Under the pieces are notes generated by a model that saw only the letters and a list, made by a program, of their open reading frames with translations, was not told where the DNA came from and did no database searches. From Belliella buryatensis (lineage in GTDB: Bacteria; Bacteroidota; Bacteroidia; Cytophagales; Cyclobacteriaceae), in NCBI RefSeq assembly GCF_900188245.1, contig NZ_FZOK01000020.1, positions 1 to 36,234 on the forward strand: a stretch of DNA of 36,234 nucleotides. The letters are read 5' to 3'. Both the position numbers and the translations under genes were made by a program. Positions 7,562 through 15,503 of this stretch are shown here, in pieces (position 1 is the first letter of the stretch; every line of letters starts with the position of its first letter).

Positions 7562-8119
7562 TTATTTCCAGCCACCAGAGCTACTTTTAATCATCTTTTT
7601 ATAAGCAGAAGGAGTCATTCCTGTCACCTTCTTAAACTGCGACGAAAGGTGCTGAACGGAGCTGTAATCCAGTTTGTAGGAAATCTCAGTTAGATTGATT
7701 TCTTCATAGAACAGCCATTCTTTCACTTTGTTGATTTTCAATGAAATAAAAAATCGCTCTATCGTAACCCCCTCTAAGCTACTAAATAAATGACTGAGCT
7801 TGCTATAGTCTTCATAGAGTTTAGATTTGATATAATCGCTTAGATTGAAGCCTGAAGGGATTTCTGAATTTTGAAACAACTCTACCAGACTCGTTTTGAT
7901 CTTTTCTATTTTCTTTACATCTCTATCTTGCAATATCTCAAACCCCATTCTAAGAAGTCCATCCTCCAATTCTTTTAAGTCTTTTGGTTTCAGCTCTTGT
8001 AGCAGAATGGCTTTACCCAAAACAACTTTTTCAAAGGGAATATCCTTTTCGAAAAGTAGATTTTCAACAGCCATAATGCATCTTGGGCAAACCATGTTTT
8101 TGATTAGAAGCTCTTCCAT
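7562..8119 (-). CDS. HMA-like / AraC-type HTH hybrid regulator
   Basis: 185 aa. The N-terminus (MEELLIKNMVCPRCIMAVENLL) looks like a heavy-metal-associated domain with the CxxC metal site Cys11/Cys14, followed by a ferredoxin-like betaalpha pattern to about residue 65. Residues about 85-180 form an AraC/XylS C-terminal DNA-binding domain with two HTH units; the second includes EISYKLDYSSVQHLSSQFKKVTGMTPSAYKK. Such fusions are seen in Bacteroidota and are often linked to copper or other metal stress, but no efflux gene is adjacent here. It is divergent from the E1 dehydrogenase with a 102-bp shared control region. Whether it regulates that gene, itself or a distant metal locus is open. Confidence 0.8.
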   Translation of the reverse strand: MEELLIKNMVCPRCIMAVENLLFEKDIPFEKVVLGKAILLQELKPKDLKELEDGLLRMGFEILQDRDVKKIEKIKTSLVELFQNSEIPSGFNLSDYIKSKLYEDYSKLSHLFSSLEGVTIERFFISLKINKVKEWLFYEEINLTEISYKLDYSSVQHLSSQFKKVTGMTPSAYKKMIKSSSGGWK

Positions 8120-8221
8120 ATCTCTAATTTACTCAAAGATTCCTAATTGAAAGGAATCCGCTCTTCAATCATTATTTTTCAAATAGAAAACTCTATTTTG
8201 GCATCATCAAATAAACCCGCA

Positions 8222-10228
8222 ATGAATAGAGACATTAATGCTTCAACATCCATGATTTTTGAGAGAAAAAATTATGATGATCACACTTTATTGAAACTAT
8301 ATCGGTCACTTTTGGTCCCTCGAAGGATTGAGGAAAAAATGCTCATCCTTTTACGTCAGGGGAAAATATCAAAATGGTTTAGCGGATGGGGTCAAGAGGC
8401 AATCTCGATAGGTGCTGTCAATGCATTGCATGAAGATGAATATATTTTACCTATGCACAGAAATTTGGGTATTTTCACTGGTAGGAATATTCCACTTGAA
8501 AGGCTTTTTGCACAATTTCAAGGAAAAAAATCAGGATACACAAAAGGTAGAGATCGTTCTTTCCATTTTGGAAGTAAAGAACATCATATAGTAGGTATGA
8601 TTTCGCACTTAGGGCCTCAGTTGGCAATAGCAGACGGAATAGCCTTGGCCAATAAATTATCCAAAGAGCGGAAAGTTACCCTAGTCTTCACAGGTGATGG
8701 GGCAAGTTCAGAGGGAGATTTTCATGAAGGGCTTAATGTAGCAGCTGTCTGGAAACTGCCTGTCATCTTTGTAGTCGAGCACAATGGCTATGGACTCAGC
8801 ACACCGAGTGAGGAACAGTTTGCTTTTCAATACTTCACCGAAAAAGGTCCTGGTTACGGCATGGAAACAGTGAGAGTAGATGGCAATAATGTACTAGAAA
8901 TGTATGATTGCATCAAAAATCTGGCAGCTGACATCAGAAAAAACCCAAGGCCAATACTGGTAGAAGCCATTACTTTTAGAATGAGAGGACATGAAGAAGC
9001 CTCAGGCACCAAGTATGTTCCTAAAGCGCTTATGGAAACTTGGGCACTCAAAGATCCAGTTGAAAACTATGAAAGGTATCTTATAGAAACCGGTGTATTA
9101 AATTCTGAGCAAAAAAACCAAATAGATCAAGAGATCAAAGCTGCTATCAACAATGCACTTGACAGTGCCTTTGGGGAAGGACCAATTTCTCCAAATACAG
9201 AAGAAGAATTGTCTGATTTGTACTATCCATTTGAACAAAAGGTCAAGTCACCCTTGCAGAAAAAAAACACAGATAAGCGCTTCATTGACGCGATCTCAGA
9301 TGGGCTTCGTCAATCCATGGAGAAATTTCCCAACTTGATATTAATGGGACAGGATATTGGAGAATATGGTGGTGCCTTTAAAATCACAGATGGGTTCAAG
9401 GCTAGATTTGGGGCAGATCGCGTTCGTAATACACCACTTTGTGAAAGTGCCATAATCGGTGCTAGCTTGGGGTTGTCCATTAAGGGTTACAAGGCCATGG
9501 TAGAGATGCAGTTTGCAGACTTTGTTTCTATTGGATTCAACCAGATCGTGAATAACCTAGCCAAGATTCATTACCGGTGGGGTCAAAATGCGGATGTAGT
9601 CGTCCGTATGCCAACTGGGGCAGGCGTAGCGGCTGGGCCTTTTCATTCTCAATCAAATGAGGCTTGGTTTTTTCATACTCCGGGACTAAAAATAGTCTAT
9701 CCATCTAATCCATATGATGCTAAAGGCTTACTCAACGCTGCGTTGGAGGATCCTAATCCCTATATGTACTTTGAGCATAAGGCACTATATAGGTCTATTT
9801 CTGGAGAAGTCCCTGATGATTATTATACTATAGAAGTAGGCAAAGCCAAATTGGTCTCAGAAGGTGAGACCCTCTCTATAATCACATATGGGATGGGAGT
9901 TCATTGGGCCAAATCAGCTATTGCAGAACTAAACATCAATGCTGATGTCTTGGATTTACGTACATTGTTGCCATGGGACAAAGAGGCTGTTAAATCGACT
10001 GTAAGAAAAACTGGAAAAGTGATATTCCTTCAGGAAGATTGTTTGACTGGAGGAATAGGTGGGGAGATCTGTGCATGGATATCGGAGCATTGTTTTGAAA
10101 TGCTCGATGCTCCAGTGATGCGAGAAGGAAGTTTAGACACTCCCGTGCCTTTTGCACCAAATTTAGAGAAGAATTTTCTTCCTGTAGAACGGTTTAAATC
10201 AAAGTTATTGGCCTTAAGGAATTATTGA
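8222..10228 (+). CDS. Fused E1 alpha-beta subunit of a 2-oxoacid (branched-chain type) dehydrogenase
   Basis: 668 aa from the ATG at 8222. The open frame reaches back to 8147 without conserved sequence, and the ATG at 8252 is a further alternative. Residues about 10-340 are an E1-alpha domain with the thiamine diphosphate motif GDGAS...HN (158-188) and the GRDRSFHFGSKEHH loop. Residues about 350-668 are an E1-beta transketolase-like domain (GQDIGEYGGAF, GFKARFG, VVRMPTGAG, GSLDTPVPFAP). Both halves are intact, so one chain replaces the usual alpha/beta pair. It decarboxylates a 2-oxoacid, probably branched-chain, and acylates the lipoyl E2. No E2 or E3 gene lies nearby. Regulation may involve the divergent HMA/AraC regulator. 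Confidence 0.9.
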   Translation: MNRDINASTSMIFERKNYDDHTLLKLYRSLLVPRRIEEKMLILLRQGKISKWFSGWGQEAISIGAVNALHEDEYILPMHRNLGIFTGRNIPLERLFAQFQGKKSGYTKGRDRSFHFGSKEHHIVGMISHLGPQLAIADGIALANKLSKERKVTLVFTGDGASSEGDFHEGLNVAAVWKLPVIFVVEHNGYGLSTPSEEQFAFQYFTEKGPGYGMETVRVDGNNVLEMYDCIKNLAADIRKNPRPILVEAITFRMRGHEEASGTKYVPKALMETWALKDPVENYERYLIETGVLNSEQKNQIDQEIKAAINNALDSAFGEGPISPNTEEELSDLYYPFEQKVKSPLQKKNTDKRFIDAISDGLRQSMEKFPNLILMGQDIGEYGGAFKITDGFKARFGADRVRNTPLCESAIIGASLGLSIKGYKAMVEMQFADFVSIGFNQIVNNLAKIHYRWGQNADVVVRMPTGAGVAAGPFHSQSNEAWFFHTPGLKIVYPSNPYDAKGLLNAALEDPNPYMYFEHKALYRSISGEVPDDYYTIEVGKAKLVSEGETLSIITYGMGVHWAKSAIAELNINADVLDLRTLLPWDKEAVKSTVRKTGKVIFLQEDCLTGGIGGEICAWISEHCFEMLDAPVMREGSLDTPVPFAPNLEKNFLPVERFKSKLLALRNY

Positions 10229-10430
10229 AATATGCATATCCGCAATTAGACCACTAACTAATTTAAATAAGAACCCAGATCAACGCAATACTAGTAGATA
10301 TTGGATCCGCCGCAGCCAAGTTATTCATTGATATTGGCTTGAAATTATAGGTTTATTCCGCTTTTAAGGTTCTTCTGGTAGGAAAGCAGATAATCATGTG
10401 TTAAAAAATAGTGGTTTAAAATTAAAAGGT

Positions 10431-10832
10431 TCAATCAAAAGGAGTTTGAGATGTTCCCTGAGAAGAGCCCTTTATATCGAGCACTTCGATCACTACATAT
10501 TTACTAGCACCTCTCCAAGGAACTGGATTCAAATATTACTTGTATCGAAGTTCAACAAAACGACCGCTTGCCCTTTCCAGCTTTTGAGCAACTTCCTCTC
10601 CCTGTGCGCTAAATCTAAATTCATTGCTTTGTAAGGCTCCTGCACTAGGACTTTGGAAACCTTCTTGTACTAATCTTCCTTCCCAAGTTTTGAAGACAAA
10701 TCCTTTTTTCTCGAAATAATTCAGATTACCCGCTTTGACACCTTCACTAAAAACAAAAAAATACCTCCAATAAACTACCGTAGAAAGAACGATAACAAGT
10801 ACAAAAATTCCGATTTTAACGTATTTGTGCAT
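10431..10832 (-). pseudogene. Small membrane-anchored protein interrupted by an in-frame TAA
   Basis: The open part (10832-10536) encodes 98 aa: an N-terminal membrane anchor (about 6-27), then SEGVKAG and KKGFVFKTWEG, and ends ...GRFVELRYK followed by TAA. The same frame continues for 34 more codons, YLNPVPWRGASKYVVIEV and on, to TGA at 10431. This tail looks like the natural C-terminus of the family, small Bacteroidota proteins often mislabelled 6-phosphogluconate dehydrogenase, in which a Q-Y pair and an aromatic PWRG/WQGD block follow HYK. A single C-to-T change (CAA to TAA) would explain the stop. The function of the intact family is unknown to me. Truncation, stop read-through or sequencing error are all possible. 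Confidence 0.7.
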
Positions 10833-10856
10833 GGAGAAATATGAGTTAAGAACAAA

Positions 10857-12773
10857 TTAATTTAACCTATCAAGAATCTCAAATCGAGATGAATTGCTGA
10901 TAAACTCAGGAACAATAGATTTGAGATGAGTAACAATATCATTTTCTGAATTATTTTCTACCAATTTATAAAACATACTTATCTGTGCCTCAATTTTTGA
11001 GAAGTTGTTAGGATGGACTTTGGCGATCAAAATTTTTGGGTGGTGAGTAATTTTGACTGTTTCGGAGTCATTTAATAATTCTTCGAAAAGCTTCTCTCCT
11101 TCTCTGAGTCCCGTGAAAACTATTTTGATTTCCTCATCGACTTTTTTGCCGCTTAGTTGAATCATTTTTTTGGCTAGATCGAGGATTTTGAGTGGCTGCC
11201 CCATATCAAAAACAAAGATTTCTCCTCCATTGCCCATAGCTCCAGCTTCTAGTACAAGTTGGCAAGCTTCTGGAATCGTCATAAAATATCGCGTTATATC
11301 GGGGTGTGTCACTGTAACTGGCCCACCTTTTAAAATTTGATTTTTGAATAATGGAATTACAGAACCACTAGATCCAAGTACATTTCCAAATCGAGTAGTA
11401 ATAAACTTGGTATATTCTTTTTTATGGTTTTGTTCTAGAAAAGCATTCAGGGACTGAACATAAATTTCTGCTGCACGCTTGGTGGCTCCCATGACATTAG
11501 TAGGATTGACTGCTTTATCTGTGCTCACCAAAACAAATTTTTCAACTTTGGTCAAGACCGCTAAATCTGCAAGTATTTGAGTTCCTAGAATATTACATTT
11601 TACAGATTCCTCTGGGTAATTTTCCATCATTGGGACATGCTTGTAGGCTGCGGCATGAAAAATTACTTGCGGCCGATACTTTCTTAAGATCACATTCATT
11701 TTCTTTCTATCTCTTATATCAGATAGAATAACCTTGTAAGGAGTTAGCAGTCCTTCGTCCTTAAACTCTTGATCTAAGTCATATAGCGGAGATTCTGCTT
11801 GATCTAAGAGAATGAGCAACTTGGGTTCATAGTGGGCTATTTGCCTGCTCAATTCACTACCTATAGTTCCAGCTGCTCCAGTCACCAAAACAACCTTCCC
11901 TTGCAATTCATCCATCACCTTTAACTTTTCTAATGAAATCTGATCTCTTCCAAGAAGGTCTTCAATTTTCACATCTCGGATGGCCTGGGCTTCAAGCCCT
12001 CCATTTACCCATTGATTGACTGGGGGCACTATGGATACATGTAGATTCAATCTAAGACATTCATCTGTAATTTCTCTTTTCCTCTGAACAGGTAGATTTT
12101 GGACAGCAATGATAATTTCAGATATTTGATGTTTTTCAACCAGATCGGATAGGTTTTCTAATCCCTTGTGGACTACCTTCCCATCTATTTGCTTACCTTC
12201 TTTCTTGGGGTCATCATCGAGGAACCCGTAAATGATCAGGTTAGATTTACTATCTCTTTTGATTACTTCATGCGTGATGATTCCCGCCTCTCCAGCACCG
12301 AATATCATGGCTATTTTGAAATTATTTTCTCTTCCCAAAGGACGGGTTTTGGCAAAAATTATCAACTCCTTCACTAAGAACCTATACATTACTAAGCCAA
12401 CAAGGGCAATCAAAGCAGTGATAATCAATACAGAAGAAGGGATGATATTTTCCTTCAATAAAAAATGAACCCTACCTAAATTTACAGCTTCTACAAGTAT
12501 GACCGTAAAAAGAATGGTCTTGAAGATAATTACAACATCTTTGAGACCAGATAGGCGTACAATACCATCATAACATTTAGTCCATAGCATCACAAGCATA
12601 CCAGAGATAACAAATACTAAAATGCCTGCGAGGTTGTTTTTAAAGTCAAAATATGAAAACTCAAAATTGAGGCGTATCAAATAGCCTAAAAAGGCTGACA
12701 GGAACAAAATACCGATATCTATACCAGCAATTAGTCCCTTAGGCATGATCTTCAAATTTCTTAAAAAGTCCAT
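10857..12773 (-). CDS. Membrane-bound UDP-sugar 4,6-dehydratase (PglF/WbpM/CapD type)
   Basis: 638 aa from the ATG at 12773; the frame also extends one TTG codon upstream. Four transmembrane segments occupy about residues 13-135. A Rossmann-like CoA-binding-type domain follows (IFGAGEAG, 158-164), then a C-terminal SDR domain with the NAD-binding motif TGAAGTIGS (298-306). The active-site region is STDKAVNPTNVMGATKR (417-433): Met428 occupies the usual catalytic Tyr position and Lys432 is kept, as in long WbpM/PglF enzymes. The likely reaction is UDP-GlcNAc to the 4-keto-6-deoxy sugar, the first step to bacillosamine or related amino sugars. It is transcribed in the same direction as the aminotransferase, transferase and acetyltransferase genes, 175 bases beyond the last of them. 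Confidence 0.9.
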   Translation of the reverse strand: MDFLRNLKIMPKGLIAGIDIGILFLSAFLGYLIRLNFEFSYFDFKNNLAGILVFVISGMLVMLWTKCYDGIVRLSGLKDVVIIFKTILFTVILVEAVNLGRVHFLLKENIIPSSVLIITALIALVGLVMYRFLVKELIIFAKTRPLGRENNFKIAMIFGAGEAGIITHEVIKRDSKSNLIIYGFLDDDPKKEGKQIDGKVVHKGLENLSDLVEKHQISEIIIAVQNLPVQRKREITDECLRLNLHVSIVPPVNQWVNGGLEAQAIRDVKIEDLLGRDQISLEKLKVMDELQGKVVLVTGAAGTIGSELSRQIAHYEPKLLILLDQAESPLYDLDQEFKDEGLLTPYKVILSDIRDRKKMNVILRKYRPQVIFHAAAYKHVPMMENYPEESVKCNILGTQILADLAVLTKVEKFVLVSTDKAVNPTNVMGATKRAAEIYVQSLNAFLEQNHKKEYTKFITTRFGNVLGSSGSVIPLFKNQILKGGPVTVTHPDITRYFMTIPEACQLVLEAGAMGNGGEIFVFDMGQPLKILDLAKKMIQLSGKKVDEEIKIVFTGLREGEKLFEELLNDSETVKITHHPKILIAKVHPNNFSKIEAQISMFYKLVENNSENDIVTHLKSIVPEFISNSSRFEILDRLN

Positions 12774-12948
12774 CAATTAATTAATCATTCGATACACTTG
12801 ATTTACAAGATATGAATATAAAGAGATTTTTATAATTACTATTGAATTTTCCGAATTTGATTTATTAAAGAAAATAAAGTCTTATTTTCTACATTGTCTC
12901 CAATGCAAGGAAGGTAATAATAGTAAATCAACCTAGATTAAAAGTAGA

Positions 12949-13542
12949 TCATACCTGTTTCTTAAGCGCGTTTCCAATCCAAACACTTCCATCTGAAAGG
13001 TTTTTATGAACAGTACTACCTGCTGCAATGGTACACCACCTACCAATAGTTATATTTGGAAGTATAATGGATTTGGCACCTACCAGCGTCCCCTCTCCTA
13101 CCTCCACGCCTCCACATAGTGTAGCACTTGGGGCAATGTGTACATAATCAGCCAGTTTGCAATCATGATCGATTATTGCTGCTGTATTTACAATCACATG
13201 ATTACCAATCTTTGTATCTACTTTGATGATGGCACCTTCCATAATGACTAATCCAACTCCTAAATTTACTGTTTTGGATATGATAGCAGTAGGATGAATT
13301 ATATTGGTAAACCTAGCTGATTGTAATTTTTGATCTACAAGACTAAAGCGTATTCTATTATTTCCTATAGCTATGATATAAGATTGATCAAGAGGTAAAT
13401 TTGGAGGAATTGGGGTAGTTACAGGCAAACCCAAAACTCGAATTAAATGTATATTATCATCAAAAATAGCTTTGATTACAGATTTATCTTCCATCAAATC
13501 TATTACGGATTTTGCATGTCCTGAAGCTCCAATAATATACAT
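12949..13542 (-). CDS. PglD/NeuD-family sugar N-acetyltransferase
   Basis: 197 aa. The N-terminal Rossmann-like sugar-nucleotide binding part begins MYIIGASGHAKSV, typical of PglD/NeuD proteins. From about residue 80 the sequence turns into left-handed beta-helix hexapeptide repeats (IIHPTA, LGVGLVIMEGAII, IGNHVIVNTAAI, VGEGTLVGAKSII, IGRWCTIAAGSTV). The catalytic His126 sits in IDHDC, matching the active-site histidine of PglD. It should transfer acetyl from acetyl-CoA to the 4-amino group of a UDP-sugar. It starts 10 bases after the phosphoglycosyltransferase gene, clearly in the same operon. A sialic-acid-type O-acetyltransferase is a less likely alternative because of the neighbours. Confidence 0.88.
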   Translation of the reverse strand: MYIIGASGHAKSVIDLMEDKSVIKAIFDDNIHLIRVLGLPVTTPIPPNLPLDQSYIIAIGNNRIRFSLVDQKLQSARFTNIIHPTAIISKTVNLGVGLVIMEGAIIKVDTKIGNHVIVNTAAIIDHDCKLADYVHIAPSATLCGGVEVGEGTLVGAKSIILPNITIGRWCTIAAGSTVHKNLSDGSVWIGNALKKQV

Positions 13543-13552
13543 CAGATTAAAT

Positions 13553-14164
13553 TTATACTGTTTGCTTCCCCATAAATCTCCCGACAGTTACATGTCCTTG
13601 TTGAGAGACACCTTTACCTTGAACGACATTAAAAAAAGTTAAAATAAGGATTTTGACATCTAAGTTTAAATCACAATTCTGAACATACCAGACATCTAAC
13701 TCGAATTTCTTCTCCCAACCAATAGCATTCCTTCCATTTATCTGAGCCCAACCTGTAATTCCAGGTTTGACATGATGCCTGGTGTATTGTACTTCATCAT
13801 AAAGATCTAAGTAATCTACCAATAGAGGTCTTGGCCCTACCATACTCATCTCACCTCTTAAGACATTTATCAATTGTGGCAATTCATCAAAAGAGGTCTT
13901 TCGGATGATATATCCCAATTTGGTCATTCTCAAAGCGTCAGAAAGAGGATGTCCATGATCATCGTATGCATCCTTCATAGTTTTGAATTTTATGATTCTA
14001 AAAATCTCACCATTCAAACCGGGTCTTTCTTGCAAATAAAATGCATCCCTTCCGCTAAAGATGGTCAATAGCAGCCAAATGATGATAAAAATGGGCATGA
14101 ACAGGAGAAACAAGCCTGTGGCAATAAAAATATCTAATCCTCTTTTCCCTATTTCCTTATACAT
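13553..14164 (-). CDS. Monotopic phosphoglycosyltransferase (PglC-like initiating sugar transferase)
   Basis: 203 aa, the short form lacking the extra N-terminal membrane bundle of WbaP-like enzymes. A re-entrant hydrophobic helix (about 13-36) precedes the catalytic domain with ERPGLNG, FRIIKFKTM, the Asp93-Glu94 dyad in SFDELPQL, MSMVGPRPLL, and KPGITGWAQINGRN. Enzymes of this type transfer a phospho-sugar from a UDP-sugar to undecaprenyl phosphate at the cytoplasmic membrane face. Gene order places it between the aminotransferase (2-base gap) and the acetyltransferase, matching the pgl set that makes and loads N,N'-diacetylbacillosamine. Substrate identity is inferred from neighbours. Confidence 0.92.
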   Translation of the reverse strand: MYKEIGKRGLDIFIATGLFLLFMPIFIIIWLLLTIFSGRDAFYLQERPGLNGEIFRIIKFKTMKDAYDDHGHPLSDALRMTKLGYIIRKTSFDELPQLINVLRGEMSMVGPRPLLVDYLDLYDEVQYTRHHVKPGITGWAQINGRNAIGWEKKFELDVWYVQNCDLNLDVKILILTFFNVVQGKGVSQQGHVTVGRFMGKQTV

Positions 14165-14166
14165 GA

Positions 14167-15303
14167 CTAAATCACTTTTTGATATTGACTAGCGATCACT
14201 TGTACAACTCTTCCTTGCTCTTCTTGAGTTAAATGGGTACTACTTGGAAGACAAAGACCTTTACCATATACTTGAACAGCTACGTTGCCACCATAGTATT
14301 TGGATTCTTTAAAGGCTACTTGCAAATGTAATGGTTTCCATAAATACCTACTCTCTATCTGTTCTTTTTCTAAGGCCAAACGCAATTGTTCTCGATCAAA
14401 GCCAGAAATCATTGGATCGATCAAAACTGTAGTCAGCCATCTATTTGAATAAAACCCTTCTGGTTCTTCCAAAAGAGATATCCCTTCAAAATCCTTAAGT
14501 AGCTCCCGGTAGTTTTCAAATACAGCTCTGCGTTGCAATATTTTTTGATCAAGATTTTCGAGCTGTGCCCTACCTATAGCAGCCGGAACATTGCCCATTC
14601 TATAATTATAGCCAACAGAATGATGCTCAAAGTAATGCACTTTTTCTCTCGCTTGAGAAGCTAAATATCGAGCTTTTTCTAAATATTTCGGATTATCTGA
14701 TACTAAAGCACCTCCGGCACCAGTAGTGATGATTTTATTACCATTAAATGAGTAAACCCCTATCTGTCCAAGAGTACCACACTCCTGTCCTTTATATTTT
14801 GAGCCGAGCGATTCCGCTGCATCTTCCAATATCGGTATACCATAGTGTTGTGCTATGGAAAATAATTCATCGTATTTAGCAGGCATTCCAAATAGGTCCA
14901 CCACAATGATAGCCTTAGGCTTTTTACCTAATGAAATCCTATCTATAATCGCTTCCTCTAACGCTATTGGACACATATTCCAAGTATCAGGCTCACTATC
15001 GACGAAGATGGGAATGGCTCCTAGGTATTTGATTGGATTAGCCGAAGCACAAAATGTAAAAGATTGGCATATCACCTCATCTCCAGCTTGTACTTCTAAT
15101 AGCATCAATCCAAGGTGAATAGCAGAAGTACCAGAGTTAACGCCTACAACTTGGAAAGGAAAAATCTTTCCTGCGAATCCTTTTTCAAAATTATCTAAAA
15201 AAGGACCCCCGGCTGCGATATAAGGAGACTGAAGAACTTCTTTAACGTACTTTTCTTCATTTCCTTCAAATCTTGGTGAAGACAACAAAATAGGTTCTTG
15301 CAT
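14167..15303 (-). CDS. DegT/DnrJ/EryC1-family PLP aminotransferase (PglE-like)
   Basis: 378 aa from the ATG at 15303; the frame extends one TTG codon further. It is a fold-type I sugar aminotransferase: NSGTSAIHLGL (56-66), FTFCASANPI, the cofactor Asp161 in ILEDAAESLG, and the PLP-binding Lys190 in SFNGNKIITTGAGGAL. The YNYRMGNVPAAIG block and the C-terminal CLPSSTHLT are also family signatures. It would aminate the 4-keto carbon produced by the neighbouring 4,6-dehydratase. It is the first gene of a leftward operon followed after 2 bases by the phosphoglycosyltransferase. A TTG-19-TACTTTAG promoter lies 25-54 bases upstream. Confidence 0.92.
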   Translation of the reverse strand: MQEPILLSSPRFEGNEEKYVKEVLQSPYIAAGGPFLDNFEKGFAGKIFPFQVVGVNSGTSAIHLGLMLLEVQAGDEVICQSFTFCASANPIKYLGAIPIFVDSEPDTWNMCPIALEEAIIDRISLGKKPKAIIVVDLFGMPAKYDELFSIAQHYGIPILEDAAESLGSKYKGQECGTLGQIGVYSFNGNKIITTGAGGALVSDNPKYLEKARYLASQAREKVHYFEHHSVGYNYRMGNVPAAIGRAQLENLDQKILQRRAVFENYRELLKDFEGISLLEEPEGFYSNRWLTTVLIDPMISGFDREQLRLALEKEQIESRYLWKPLHLQVAFKESKYYGGNVAVQVYGKGLCLPSSTHLTQEEQGRVVQVIASQYQKVI

Positions 15304-15327
15304 CAAATCTCAGGGTAGATTAATGCT

Positions 15328-15357
15328 CTAAAGTACTATAATCCAGATAAAAAGCAA
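15328..15357 (-). promoter_or_regulatory. Promoter of the bacillosamine-type operon
   Basis: On the minus strand, TTG (15357-15355), 19 bases, then TACTTTAG (15335-15328), one base off TAnnTTTG with ideal spacing. The expected start near 15320 gives a leader of roughly 17 bases. The 15340-15500 stretch upstream is extremely A/T-rich and holds no gene. Confidence 0.5.
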
Positions 15358-15503
15358 TGAAAAATAATGAAAATCAAAAAAGAAAATATTGTGTTTTAAA
15401 AACAAAAACAAAAATAAAACTTGAATATGATATAAAAAACATTATTAAAGTTTTGAGAAACAAATTTATACAGATTAAAAAACTAACTCAATGTTTGGCT
15501 TGA

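Noticed and set aside
8147-8221. Upstream extension of the E1 gene
   Set aside because: The extra 25 residues do not resemble E1 and overlap the divergent control region; the ATG at 8222 or 8252 is more likely.
10229-10430. Possible remnant gene between the E1 gene and the interrupted small gene
   Set aside because: Short plus-strand frames exist but none resembles a known protein, and no terminator or repeat is clear.
10398-10634. Plus-strand 78-residue open frame
   Set aside because: It lies antisense to the interrupted membrane protein and has no recognisable features.
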